64,000 bases of DNA from Sphingopyxis sp. CCNWLW2 (GCF_037095755.1 NZ_JBAWKJ010000002.1:1261748-1325747); one strand, 5' to 3'; positions 54,147-63,170 are shown, counted from the stretch's first letter. Numbers and translations: made by a program. Notes: generated from the sequence alone by a model not told the origin.

Positions 54147-54494
54147 ATGGATCGCCCCGTCGTCATCGTCGCAAGCGACCCGGCGCTCCTGTCCTCGCTC
54201 CGTTTCGCCCTGTCGGTCGAGGGGTTCGACGTACGCGAAGCCGATGACATCGCTCATCCCGGGGCAAGTCTCGTCGTCGATCAGGACCGGGTGGGCGGTG
54301 GTCTGGCCCTTGTTGCCGCCCTGCGCGCTGCGGGCAACTCCGCTCCGGTCATTCTTCTCGTGACACATCCCGACCGGAACCTTCGAACGCGCGCAAAGCT
54401 GCTCGGCGTCGAGCTTCTCGAGAAACCCCTGCAACGCGACGACCTCAGCCGGCTTCTCGCGACCTCGCCCGATCCGCTCGCGCGGGCAGAGTGA
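54147..54494 (+). CDS. Receiver-domain-like protein without a full acidic pocket
   Basis: A 115-residue protein with a response-regulator receiver fold. It reads MDRPVVIVASDPALLSSLRF, ASLVVDQDRVGG (possible phospho-Asp near 45-47) and LEKPLQRDDL (Lys), but the usual acidic pair after strand 1 is replaced by SD. It may be a pseudo-receiver or a phosphorelay sink. A GGAGA site precedes the second ATG at 54147; an upstream ATG at 54141 is too close to the ribosome site. It lies between AOX and the globin genes, so it belongs to the same module. Confidence 0.72.
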   Translation: MDRPVVIVASDPALLSSLRFALSVEGFDVREADDIAHPGASLVVDQDRVGGGLALVAALRAAGNSAPVILLVTHPDRNLRTRAKLLGVELLEKPLQRDDLSRLLATSPDPLARAE

Positions 54495-54558
54495 CCGAAC
54501 TTAGGCGATTGGCGCGAGCGCAGTCTGGGCAATAATCTACAATCCAAAGGAACCAAGC

Positions 54559-55008
54559 ATGCGCACCGCCTCAGCCCACGCCATGGAGATCGTTAAGGCG
54601 ACGGCTCCCGCCCTCGAGAAACACGGTCTCGCTATTACGACGGCCATGTACGCACGGCTCTTCGAAAATGCCGAGGTCGAGGCCATGTTCGACCGCGCCG
54701 CCCAAAACAGCGGCGAGCAACCGCGTCGCCTCGCGGGCGCAATATTGGCCTACGCGCGCAACATCGATAAGCTGGCCAACCTCGGGCCGGCCGTAACCCG
54801 CATGGTTCAGCGCCACGTCGAGACCGGCGTTCGGCCCGAGCATTACCCCTATGTTGCCGACGCCTTGCTCCCAGCAATCCGCGATGTCCTGGGCGCGGAA
54901 ATTGCGACCGACGAGGTTCTCGCAGCCTGGGCGGAGGCCTATTGGATGCTGGCCGACATCCTCATTTCTGCAGAGGCACAAGCCTATGAGAAAGCGGCGG
55001 TGGCGTGA
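54559..55008 (+). CDS. Flavohemoglobin-type globin (single domain)
   Basis: A 149-residue globin of the flavohemoglobin family without the reductase domains. Key heme-pocket residues: Tyr B10 (ITTAMYARLF, Y31), Phe CD1 (AMFDRAA), Gln E7 (SGEQPRRLA, Q54) and the proximal His F8 (RHVETGVRPEHY, H86). Tyr B10 with Gln E7 is the nitric-oxide-dioxygenase signature. It would bind O2 or NO and probably turns NO to nitrate using an external reductase. It lies behind AOX and the receiver-like gene. Confidence 0.92.
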   Translation: MRTASAHAMEIVKATAPALEKHGLAITTAMYARLFENAEVEAMFDRAAQNSGEQPRRLAGAILAYARNIDKLANLGPAVTRMVQRHVETGVRPEHYPYVADALLPAIRDVLGAEIATDEVLAAWAEAYWMLADILISAEAQAYEKAAVA

Positions 55009-55093
55009 AGAACTGTAACAGGCGACCGGCGCCAATCCCCTCGCCTGTCTTGCCGATGGCCAACCCGACAAACAAAGTGAGAAAACAGCCAAA

Positions 55094-55480
55094 ATGACCG
55101 AGGCCATCCTCTCCGAGCAGGATCTCGCGCGCCTGATTCCGGCTTTCTACGCCCGGGTTCGAGGCGATGAGATTCTCGGTCCGATCTTCAACAAGGCCAT
55201 CCATGACTGGCCACATCATCTCGAGAAACTGCAGGCCTTCTGGTCCTCGATCATGCTCACCAGCGGACGCTACAAGGGGCAGCCGATGGTCGCACATGTG
55301 CGCCATGCCGACGACATGACCGCCAGCAATTTCGAGCGTTGGCTCACGCTTTGGCGCCAGACGACGGAAGAGTTGCTGGACGCCGACACGGCGGCGGCGA
55401 TGCAGACGAAGGCTGACCGGATTGCTGAAAGCCTCCAGCTCGGCATACAATTTTATCGCGACAGGAACCCGGTATCATGA
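55094..55480 (+). CDS. Group III truncated hemoglobin
   Basis: A 128-residue protein of the truncated-hemoglobin class, group III. The proximal His is in HVRHADDMTASNFERW and the distal region has KLQAFWSSIMLTSGRYKG with W at the G8-like site. The pattern HLEKLQAFW then GRYKGQP marks the group. Group III proteins are thought to bind peroxide, NO or O2; they often accompany Hmp-type globins. The next gene overlaps its stop (ATGA), indicating coupled expression. Confidence 0.9.
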   Translation: MTEAILSEQDLARLIPAFYARVRGDEILGPIFNKAIHDWPHHLEKLQAFWSSIMLTSGRYKGQPMVAHVRHADDMTASNFERWLTLWRQTTEELLDADTAAAMQTKADRIAESLQLGIQFYRDRNPVS

Positions 55481-55788
55481 TCACCCCACTGCCCGTAGGC
55501 CTGACCGTTTATAAGCGGACGCCCACCTTTACCGAGGCGAGCGTTCCGCGCGGGTTGCTGGCCGATCATTCCGCGAAAGAAGGCGTGTGGGGCCTGATCC
55601 GGGTCGAAGAAGGCAGCTTGCGCTATGTCGTGACCGATCCCCGCCGGGATTTTGCCGAGCATATTCTGGCGCCCGGCGGCGAGCCTGGAGTGGTGGAGCC
55701 CACGATAGCCCATCGAGTGGAGCCGCTCGGCGCGGTGCACTTCTATGTCGAGTTTCTCCGCGCGCGCGCCGAAATCGACCAGGCGTAG
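55477..55788 (+). CDS. DUF1971 (YeaR-like) protein
   Basis: A 103-residue DUF1971 protein, cupin-like. It shows LPVGLTVYKRTPTFTEASVP, the LRYVVTDPRRDF segment and EPTIAHRVEPLGAVHFYVEF. In E. coli the relative YeaR is NO/nitrate-induced by NsrR/NarL, and other relatives are tellurite-linked. Its ATG overlaps the truncated hemoglobin gene stop, so it is part of the NO-related cluster. Function unknown. It probably binds a metal through the IAHRVE His. Confidence 0.85.
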   Translation: MITPLPVGLTVYKRTPTFTEASVPRGLLADHSAKEGVWGLIRVEEGSLRYVVTDPRRDFAEHILAPGGEPGVVEPTIAHRVEPLGAVHFYVEFLRARAEIDQA

Positions 55789-55794
55789 GGTTTA

Positions 55795-55821
55795 ATCTGG
55801 CCGATTGCGGTCAGACAGCTT
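55795..55821 (+). repeat. 27-bp direct repeat, left copy
   Basis: ATCTGGCCGATTGCGGTCAG, then ACAGCTT, 24 of 27 bases identical to the copy at 63035-63061 in the same orientation. The two copies flank the LacI/TonB-receptor/GH3 segment. Possibly transposon or recombination footprints. Confidence 0.7.
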
Positions 55822-55953
55822 GTAGATCTGAGATCGTGAAAGCGGACATTTCCGGATGCATGCATCCACACCGACCAGCCCATCAAGTCGGGCCTCCGCG
55901 AGGCAGTAGCGTACAATTGACAACGAAGGACAATTTCGCCACGACCCGAAGGC

Positions 55954-56982
55954 ATGGCTCACGGAGAAAAACGCTCGACAAGCATTGACGTCGCCAAGCT
56001 GGCTCAAGTGTCACCTAAAAGCGTATCGCGCGTCTTCAATAATGAACCGCATATTTCGCCCGCGTTGCGTAGAAAGGTGCTCCGCGCCGCCAAAGAGCTT
56101 AACTACCACCCTAATGTTCTCGCGCAGGGCCTAGTCCGGAGACAATCATACCTCATCGGTTTGATCTATGAAAAGCCGAGTCCAAGCTATGTGGTCGAAT
56201 TGCAGCGGGGCGCGCTCGAGAGATTGCATGGCGGACGCTATCGTCTGATCGTGCTGCCCGTGGAATCGGTAATGGACCGTCCGCTCGAAGTGGTCAGCCT
56301 CGTGCGCTCCGCAGCATTGGACGGCGTCATCCTCGCACCGCCGGCGTCGGACCATCCCGACATTCTCGATGGACTTTTGGATGCGCGCATTCCCTTCGCC
56401 CGGATCGCGCCCCAGTCCAAGCTTGATGTCGGCCTGTCGACGGCAATGGACGATGTTGCAGCCGCGCGCGAGATCGCCGAGCATGTCATCGGGCTTGGGC
56501 ACCGGACGATCGCGATCATCCTAGGCGATCCGGTCCACGCCGCCAGTGCCCAGCGCCTGATCGGCTATCATCAGGCTTTCGACGCCAACGGCCTGCCGCC
56601 GCTTCCCGATCTGGTCGAAACCGGCGATTTCAGTTTTGAATCGGGATATGAAGCGACCAAGCGCCTCCTGTCACGCAAGCTGCGGCCGACCGCCATATTG
56701 GCACAGAATGACGATATGGCGGTTGGCGCCATGTCGGCGGCACGCGAATTGGGATTCGATGTTCCCGCCGATCTGACCGTCGTCGGGTTCGACGATTCCG
56801 AAATCGCCCGCGTCGTGTGGCCGCGTCTCACGACGATCCGCCAACCGGTCATGGAAATGGCCAAGACCGCGACTGACATGCTGCTGCGCGAACTGGCGGG
56901 CGATGATCCCGGCGGAATGGTCATCCATGCGCATCAATTCGTCGATCGGCTGACCGCCGCGCCGCCGCCGGCTCTATCATAG
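55954..56982 (+). CDS. LacI-family transcriptional regulator
   Basis: A 342-residue LacI regulator. The DNA-binding helix-turn-helix is IDVAKLAQVSPKSVSRVFNN then SPALRRKVLRAAKELNYHPN (the hinge helix). The periplasmic-binding-like core has IGLIYEKPSPSYVVELQRGA and the ILAQNDDMAVGAMSAA ligand segment. It senses a sugar or glycoside and represses the nearby TonB receptor and GH3 gene. Two inverted sites in the receptor/GH3 spacer (60221, 60284) fit LacI operators. It is the left-most gene of the sugar unit. Confidence 0.93.
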   Translation: MAHGEKRSTSIDVAKLAQVSPKSVSRVFNNEPHISPALRRKVLRAAKELNYHPNVLAQGLVRRQSYLIGLIYEKPSPSYVVELQRGALERLHGGRYRLIVLPVESVMDRPLEVVSLVRSAALDGVILAPPASDHPDILDGLLDARIPFARIAPQSKLDVGLSTAMDDVAAAREIAEHVIGLGHRTIAIILGDPVHAASAQRLIGYHQAFDANGLPPLPDLVETGDFSFESGYEATKRLLSRKLRPTAILAQNDDMAVGAMSAARELGFDVPADLTVVGFDDSEIARVVWPRLTTIRQPVMEMAKTATDMLLRELAGDDPGGMVIHAHQFVDRLTAAPPPALS

Positions 56983-57100
56983 CCTACACCGCTTGATTGA
57001 GGTCGCGTTCGACGGACCTCGGCGCAACTTGCATATCGGAGAAAAAGGACAGCGGCCCTTCACGAGAAGAGCCGCCGCCATGTTTCAGCGGGCGCCGAAA

Positions 57101-60085
57101 TCAGAAGTTGAATTTTACCCCGCCGTAAATCCGCCGCGAGCCCGATTCATAGCGGAAGGGCAGTTCTGGGAATTGCAGGTAGGTGCTGGCATTTGCCTTG
57201 GTGATGTTGATCGCCTCCGCAAAAACTTCGAAATTGTCGGTGATTTTGTAACTGATCTGGCCATCGAGCTGGCCATAGGATTTTTGGTAGATCCCCAGAT
57301 TGCGCGTCGTAGCCCCGTCGGCGAACCCGAAATTCCCGAGATATTGCTTCGAGCGCCAGCTGTACGAAGCCCGCGCGGCAAAGCCATATTTCTCGAAATA
57401 TATCTGGCCGTTCGCTGAATGCTTCGACACGCCCGGCAAAGGCAGCTTGTTGCTGAAATCGGTGCTGAAGTCGGTGCTGGTGTCCGAAAAGGTGTAGTTG
57501 GCGGTAAAGCCCAGACCGAAATCGAGGGCATATTGCGCCGCAAGTTCAAACCCTTTCACCCGGCCGCCCGATCCGTTCGCGGGCTGCGACACGGGCCCCA
57601 ACCTGCCGCCGCCTTGGTCATTCACAAAAACGGCAACGGTTTCGTTGACGATGAAGCTGTCGACTTCCTTCCAGAATAGGCCGGCGGACAAAAGTCCTTG
57701 GTTGCCGAAATAATGCTCGAAGCCGAGGTCGAATTGATAGGCGCGGAACGGATCGAGCTCGGCGTTGCCGCGGCTTCCGTTGGTGAATTTGAACAGATCG
57801 TCGGCCGGGTCGCGTGTAAATTGGGTCGCAAAGCCCTGCCCCAGTGAAACAAGCGGCTGGCGGGCCACGACACGCGCTGCCGAAAACCGGACTTTATCGC
57901 CTTCGCTCAGGTTGAAGACCGCATTCACGCTGGGTAGGAAGTCCGTGTAGCGGCGAACGGTTCGGACCGTGGTGAAGTCGCGCAGCACGCCGTTCCAGCT
58001 GTCGGTTCCCCAATAGCTGGGATCCGCACTGGCCGGCTGGTTCTGATCGATCGTCAGGCTGGTGTTGACGATGCGAAGCCCGACGTTGACATGATAGGGA
58101 TCGTCGAGCCCACCCAGGTCGGCCATCACATATCCCGACTTAGTCTCCTCCTTGACCCGATAAGTCTGCAAGGGATCGGCAAAAAAAGTGAACGGCGTGT
58201 CCGGGTAGAGCGATTGAATCCACTGCAGGGCATTGGTCATCTGCGACCGGTCAGCGACCAAGACCGTGTCGCCCGCAACATGGCCGCCGCCCGCGAAGTT
58301 CTTGATCGCCTCGACGCGCTCGGGGTTACTGGTCAGAGTCTGGTAGGGCGTGATCAATGCCGGCGAATTGCCGAAACGGGTACATCCGGCAAAGGCCGCC
58401 GGCTTGTTCGCCTCGGGCAGGTCGCAGATTTTGTAGCCGATCGCCCCATCTTGGAAATAACCATAGGGCGTCCAATTATAGGAGTAGCCCGGGACGCGCT
58501 CCGCGGCAGGGATCGCCGTCGCATCGAGTTCACCCTTGCCGCGATAGTCGGCGAGATAGCGGCCCGATGTGAAATCGACGGTGCGCTGACCATAACGAAA
58601 GCCTGCACTCAACGTGATCGTGTTCGTGTCGCTGTCGTCGACGTCATAGCCAAAGTCGGCGCGGATCGAATGCCCCTTGATGTCGGACCGGTCGCCAAAG
58701 GCCCAATGCGATTTGAAGAAGCCATAGGCCGGATTGCTGAACAGGTCCTGCGGGCTGCCCGGTGCGATGCCAAAGCTCGGAAAATCACCGTTCTTATAGG
58801 TGAAATCGAAGGTCGGCGGCGCCGCCGGATTGGGTATGAACCCCGGCTGCGGCCCCGACGTTCCCGGACCGCGGACGCCATATTCGGTGTAGCGCACGTC
58901 ATTGTTCGCGACTTCGCGGCCCATCTTCGACGATGAATAGTCGGCCATGATCGATGCACGGAAGTTGGTGTCATTGTCCCAGTCGATCCCGAACTGGAGA
59001 TTGTCCGATTTGATCTTCGAAACGTCGACGAACGAAATGGCCTCAGCCGATTGCGCGCGCACGGTTCCGTCGGTCAGGACGCCGTTCTCGTTGATGTTGT
59101 AGCTTCCCACCAAGCCCTGCGATTCGCCCTGCCCAAACGGAAATTTGACCGAAGCCTCGCGCGTGTCGATCTTCAGGTCCGAATGGAAATATTGCGCGCT
59201 GACCTCAAGCTCGTCGGTGGGCCTGAAGTTCACCCCGAGCGACGCGCCCCAACGCCGGCGATACTGGTCGCGGTCGGTGATATAGCGATATTCGGGTGCA
59301 TAATAGTTGGTCGGGACGGTCGCGGTGTCGCGGCGCCCCCCGGCAAAGGCCCAGTTGCCGCGATTGTCACCGCCCAAAGCGTTGACGTGCGTGTTGGTCT
59401 GCTCATAGCTGAACGACGCGATGATCCCGAGACGATCGTCGAAATTGTAGCCCAGAACCGCCGCACCCGCAGGCTTCCATCCGCCGATCTCGCTGCCCTT
59501 GCTCATCTTGAAGTTGCCGGCGACCGTCAGGCCGTCCTGTAAATCGAGCGGATTGCGGGTTTTCAAATTAACGATGCCGCCGAGACCGCCTTCGAGCAGA
59601 GAGGCATTGGGCGACTTGAAAACCTCGATGCCGCCGATCAGCTCTGACGGCACGCCTTCGAGACTGTCGTTGCGGTTATAATTTCCCTCGCCAACCTTGT
59701 AGACTTCGAGTCCGCTGACAAAGAGCTCGCCGTTCAGCAATGTCACATTCTGCTCAAGGCCGCGGATCCGGACCTTTGAACCCTGTCCATTCTCGCGATC
59801 GATCTGGATGCCGGGAAGGCGTTGCAGGGACTCGGCAACATTCTGGTCGGGGAATTTCCCGATATCCTCTGCCGTCACCGATTCGATGATCAGGTTGGAA
59901 TCGCGCTTTGCGTTCAAAGCATTCTCAAGCGATGCGCGAAAACCGGTGACGACGATTTCGCTTTCCGTACCTTCGCCGGCGACCTGTTCGGACTGCGCAA
60001 ATGCAGGCGAAGCGGCGAATCCCAGTGCCAAGACCGAAGTCGCAGCAAACAGCATCCCCCGGTGGCTTAAAGTCCCGCTGATCAT
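57101..60085 (-). CDS. TonB-dependent receptor for a glycan (SusC-like group)
   Basis: About 994 residues. The ATG at 60085 has GGGAGGG upstream and starts the signal peptide (MISGTLSHRGMLFAATSVLA); an earlier ATG at 60100 is the alternative. The TonB-box region is ESEIVVTGFRASLENALNAK, and the plug has IQIDRENGQGSKVRIRGLEQ and SLEGVPSELIGGIEVFKSPN. The barrel ends SGSRRIYGGVKFNF. This size and N-terminal motif fit the sphingomonad/Caulobacter receptors for oligosaccharides. It reads leftward, divergent from the GH3 gene, with the LacI gene at its far end, so it probably imports a beta-glucan oligosaccharide. Confidence 0.92.
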   Translation of the reverse strand: MISGTLSHRGMLFAATSVLALGFAASPAFAQSEQVAGEGTESEIVVTGFRASLENALNAKRDSNLIIESVTAEDIGKFPDQNVAESLQRLPGIQIDRENGQGSKVRIRGLEQNVTLLNGELFVSGLEVYKVGEGNYNRNDSLEGVPSELIGGIEVFKSPNASLLEGGLGGIVNLKTRNPLDLQDGLTVAGNFKMSKGSEIGGWKPAGAAVLGYNFDDRLGIIASFSYEQTNTHVNALGGDNRGNWAFAGGRRDTATVPTNYYAPEYRYITDRDQYRRRWGASLGVNFRPTDELEVSAQYFHSDLKIDTREASVKFPFGQGESQGLVGSYNINENGVLTDGTVRAQSAEAISFVDVSKIKSDNLQFGIDWDNDTNFRASIMADYSSSKMGREVANNDVRYTEYGVRGPGTSGPQPGFIPNPAAPPTFDFTYKNGDFPSFGIAPGSPQDLFSNPAYGFFKSHWAFGDRSDIKGHSIRADFGYDVDDSDTNTITLSAGFRYGQRTVDFTSGRYLADYRGKGELDATAIPAAERVPGYSYNWTPYGYFQDGAIGYKICDLPEANKPAAFAGCTRFGNSPALITPYQTLTSNPERVEAIKNFAGGGHVAGDTVLVADRSQMTNALQWIQSLYPDTPFTFFADPLQTYRVKEETKSGYVMADLGGLDDPYHVNVGLRIVNTSLTIDQNQPASADPSYWGTDSWNGVLRDFTTVRTVRRYTDFLPSVNAVFNLSEGDKVRFSAARVVARQPLVSLGQGFATQFTRDPADDLFKFTNGSRGNAELDPFRAYQFDLGFEHYFGNQGLLSAGLFWKEVDSFIVNETVAVFVNDQGGGRLGPVSQPANGSGGRVKGFELAAQYALDFGLGFTANYTFSDTSTDFSTDFSNKLPLPGVSKHSANGQIYFEKYGFAARASYSWRSKQYLGNFGFADGATTRNLGIYQKSYGQLDGQISYKITDNFEVFAEAINITKANASTYLQFPELPFRYESGSRRIYGGVKFNF

Positions 60086-60220
60086 TTCCATCCCTCCCAA
60101 ACCGCATCTTGGCGTGCGGACAGTGAACGTCTTTTCACACGGGGCGGAAGCGACTCAGCGAGACCCGACAAGCAGACTCGCGGGCCGCATAACCCTGCGC
60201 CCCATTTTTGTTGCATAGTC

Positions 60221-60236
60221 TTGTCAACGTTGTCAA
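60221..60236. promoter_or_regulatory. Operator-like direct repeat TTGTCAACGTTGTCAA
   Basis: TTGTCAA-CG-TTGTCAA in the spacer between the receptor and GH3 genes, 63 bases from the stronger palindrome at 60284. Both contain the half-site TTGTCAA/TTGACAA, so they may be bound by one LacI-family repressor forming a loop of about six helical turns. Confidence 0.45.
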
Positions 60237-60283
60237 ATGATGTTTGGAAATTGCCGCCATATGGACGATTATCCAATCTATTC

Positions 60284-60299
60284 CTGTCAAGGTTGACAG
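60284..60299. promoter_or_regulatory. LacI-like operator CTGTCAAGGTTGACAG
   Basis: CTGTCAA and TTGACAG form an inverted repeat around a GG centre, 51 bases upstream of the GH3 start. LacI-family operators are 14-16-bp palindromes of this kind. It probably controls both the GH3 and receptor promoters. Confidence 0.6.
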
Positions 60300-60350
60300 A
60301 TACATTGGACCGCAAAATGGCAAGAGCCGCGACGCACGGGAGAGGATTTT

Positions 60351-62891
60351 ATGCCATTTAGAACAATGCTATATACTGCCGCGCTTTCGCTAGCCGCTGC
60401 CTCGACCCCGCAAGCGCTGGCGTCGCAGAACGACGCCACTTCCGTAAAACCGTCGGGCGCGGTCGATACCGGGCGATGGCCAGAAGTCGCCTATCCGCGG
60501 ATCGTTACGGCCGACGGCGAAGCCCATGTCCAGGCGCTGCTGGCCAGAATGTCGGTGGAACAGAAGGTCGGGCAAATTATCCAGGCCGATATCGGCAGCG
60601 TGACGCCCGAAGATGTGCGTAAATTTCATCTGGGTTCGGTGCTCAATGGGGGAAACTCGGGGCCAGGCGGCAATGACCTTGCTCCCGCGCGCGACTGGCT
60701 CGCCTTGGCCGACGCCTTTTACGCGGCATCGATGGATCACGCGCCCGGCGCGCCGGCGATTCCGGTCATGTGGGGCACCGATGCCGTGCATGGGCATAGC
60801 AATATCGTCGGCGCCACTCTGTTTCCTCACAATGTCGGGCTGGGCGCCGCGCGCGATCCCGGGTTGATCGAGCGCATCGGCCGCATAACTGCGATAGAAA
60901 TTCGCGTGACGGGTCAGGAATGGACCTTTGCGCCGACGGTCACCGTCCCGCAGGATTATCGCTGGGGACGCGCCTATGAAGGATATTCATCGGACCCCGC
61001 ACTCGTCGCCTCCTACGTCGGAAGCATGATCCGCGGGTTGCAAGGACCGCCATCGACCACGCCCATTCTTACGGGACCGCATGTTGCCGCAAGCACCAAG
61101 CATTTCCTTGCCGACGGCGCCACCGTGGACGGCAAGGATCAGGGCGACGCGACCGTTTCGGAGCTCGAATTACGCCTCGTTCACGGAGCGCCCTATATTC
61201 CCGCAATGGAAAATGGCGTGGCCACCGTCATGACCAGCTTCTCGAGCTGGCAAGGCGTGAAGATTGCCGGAAACAAGGGGCTGGTCACCGACATATTGAA
61301 AGAACGGATGAACTTCGGCGGCTTTGTCGTCACCGACTGGAACGCGCACGGGCAGGTTGCGGGCTGCAGCAACGCCAGCTGTCCCGTTGCCGCCAACGCC
61401 GGGATCGACATGTTCATGGCTCCCGACAGCTGGCGCGCCCTTTACGCAAGCACGCTGGCCCAAGTGAAGGATGGCACGATTCCGATGGAACGGCTCGACG
61501 ACGCCGTGGCGCGCATCTTGCGCGTCAAGCAGCGCCTGGGCCTGTTCGAGGCGGGCAAGCCATCCGCGCGCGCCTATTCGGGCCGCTACGACCTGCTCGG
61601 CGCACCAGAGCATCGGGCTGTGGCACGCGAAGCGGTTCGCAAGTCGCTCGTCCTTCTCAAAAACACCGGCGTGCTACCTCTCAAGCCGCAGGCGCATATC
61701 CTCGTCGCGGGCGACGGCGCCGACGACATCGCCCGCCAGTCAGGCGGCTGGACCTTGAGCTGGCAGGGCACGGGGCTGGACAACAGTGATTTTCCGGGGG
61801 CAACCTCGATATGGCACGGCATCGAGCAATATGTCGCGGCAACCGGGGGCAGCGCCGAACTCGCGCCCGACGGCAAATTCAAACGACGCCCCGATGCGGC
61901 GATCGTCATTTTGGGCGAAACGCCCTATGCCGAATTCCAGGGCGATATCCCGTCGCTCCAGCTGCGCCCCGATTTGCGCCGCCCGTTCGCGACGATGCGC
62001 AAGCTGAAGGCGGCGGGGATTCCGGTGGTCGCGGTCATGATCACCGGGCGGCCGCTATTTATCAACGAGGCGCTGAACGAGGCCGATGCCTTTGTTACCG
62101 CCTGGCTCCCGGGATCCGAAGGCGCCGGCGTCGCCGACCTGCTGTTCGCTGGCAAGGATGGCGCGACGACCTTCGACTTCCAGGGACGCCTGCCGACGGC
62201 TTGGCCGGCGACGGCAAAACATGGAGGGCCAACGCTGTTTCCCTTTGGCTACGGTCTGACCTACGCCGATGGCCCGCAGCCATGGAAAGCCCTTTCGCAA
62301 GACAGCCAGGTCGCCGGCGACGGTAGCGGCGCGGGTGTCTACTTCGACAAAGGCCTGGCAACGGCATCGTGGTCGCTAAACGTGTCGCAAGCCGATGGCG
62401 GCGATCCGTTGCGCGTGACGACGGTTCCCGCCACCGGTCTGTCGGGACGCGCGACGATCAACGCGGCCGATCACACCGTTCAGGAAGGCGCGCGGCAGTT
62501 TGTCATCGCTGCTGGCCCTGACGGAGCCGCGGTCGAGATCATGGCGCAAAACGCCGTCGACCTGTCGCGAGAGACCAACGGCGACGTCATGCTACTTGCA
62601 ACCGTGCGCCTCGATGCGCCGCCCTCGGCGCCGGTTTTCATGTCGGTTCGCTGCGACGGCTCGGATTGCGGTCGTCCGCTTGTTTTCCCCGAATTTGCGG
62701 CACTCGTGCCCGGCCAGTGGCGCGTGTTGGGGGTGCCGCTGAAATGCTTCGCGGCGACCGGCGCTGATATGACGCGCATCACCGCGCCATTTCGTGTCGA
62801 CACCCGTGGCAGCCTGAATATTAGCCTGTCACGGATCGCCTTAGGCAGCGGCGCGGAAGCCGACGTCGTCGCGAAATGCGCCTTGGACTGA
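60351..62891 (+). CDS. GH3 beta-glucosidase / exo-beta-glucanase
   Basis: An 846-residue exported glycoside hydrolase of family 3. Signal peptide about residues 1-25 (MPFRTMLYTAALSLAAASTP). The N-terminal TIM barrel starts with MSVEQKVGQIIQADIGSVTP and has AVHGHSN and the KHFLADG motif. The nucleophile is D329 in VVTDWNAH. The second domain has VLVAGDGADD- and GWTLSWQGTG-like segments and the PFGYGLTYAD end of the core. A C-terminal beta-rich extension (about 650-846) is unusual and may bind glycan. It hydrolyses beta-1,3- or beta-1,4-linked glucosides from the non-reducing end in the periplasm. GGGAGAGG precedes the ATG. Confidence 0.92.
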   Translation: MPFRTMLYTAALSLAAASTPQALASQNDATSVKPSGAVDTGRWPEVAYPRIVTADGEAHVQALLARMSVEQKVGQIIQADIGSVTPEDVRKFHLGSVLNGGNSGPGGNDLAPARDWLALADAFYAASMDHAPGAPAIPVMWGTDAVHGHSNIVGATLFPHNVGLGAARDPGLIERIGRITAIEIRVTGQEWTFAPTVTVPQDYRWGRAYEGYSSDPALVASYVGSMIRGLQGPPSTTPILTGPHVAASTKHFLADGATVDGKDQGDATVSELELRLVHGAPYIPAMENGVATVMTSFSSWQGVKIAGNKGLVTDILKERMNFGGFVVTDWNAHGQVAGCSNASCPVAANAGIDMFMAPDSWRALYASTLAQVKDGTIPMERLDDAVARILRVKQRLGLFEAGKPSARAYSGRYDLLGAPEHRAVAREAVRKSLVLLKNTGVLPLKPQAHILVAGDGADDIARQSGGWTLSWQGTGLDNSDFPGATSIWHGIEQYVAATGGSAELAPDGKFKRRPDAAIVILGETPYAEFQGDIPSLQLRPDLRRPFATMRKLKAAGIPVVAVMITGRPLFINEALNEADAFVTAWLPGSEGAGVADLLFAGKDGATTFDFQGRLPTAWPATAKHGGPTLFPFGYGLTYADGPQPWKALSQDSQVAGDGSGAGVYFDKGLATASWSLNVSQADGGDPLRVTTVPATGLSGRATINAADHTVQEGARQFVIAAGPDGAAVEIMAQNAVDLSRETNGDVMLLATVRLDAPPSAPVFMSVRCDGSDCGRPLVFPEFAALVPGQWRVLGVPLKCFAATGADMTRITAPFRVDTRGSLNISLSRIALGSGAEADVVAKCALD

Positions 62892-63034
62892 CCATATTTT
62901 GCCAATGATCCCAATCCTTTCGGTTGCCACGTGCCGCGCCCGCTCACGGAGGTAGATAATCAATGCGAGCGTAACAACGGACAACATCCCGGCGCATATC
63001 GATCTCCCGCGACAGCGTAATAGTCTGGCGCCGG

Positions 63035-63061
63035 ATCTGGCCGTTTGCAGTCAGGCAGCTT
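63035..63061 (+). repeat. 27-bp direct repeat, right copy
   Basis: ATCTGGCCGTTTGCAGTCAG, then GCAGCTT, matches 24 of 27 bases of the copy at 55795-55821, 7.24 kb to the left in the same orientation. Confidence 0.7.
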
Positions 63062-63142
63062 TTTGGTACCAATCGCATATGGCGGCGATCCGCCGCTCGC
63101 GCGTCAATCCGCCTGAGCCGAGTCCGATCGCAGAAAAAATCT

Positions 63143-63170
63143 CTTGAAAGTGATTTTCGGCTTCCTAGCT
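63143..63170 (+). promoter_or_regulatory. RpoH (sigma-32)-like promoter before hsp20
   Basis: CTTGAA (63143-63148), 15 bases, then CCTAGCT (63164-63170), near the alphaproteobacterial RpoH consensus CTTGAAA-N-CCTATNT. It is 106 bases upstream of the hsp20 start. Confidence 0.55.
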
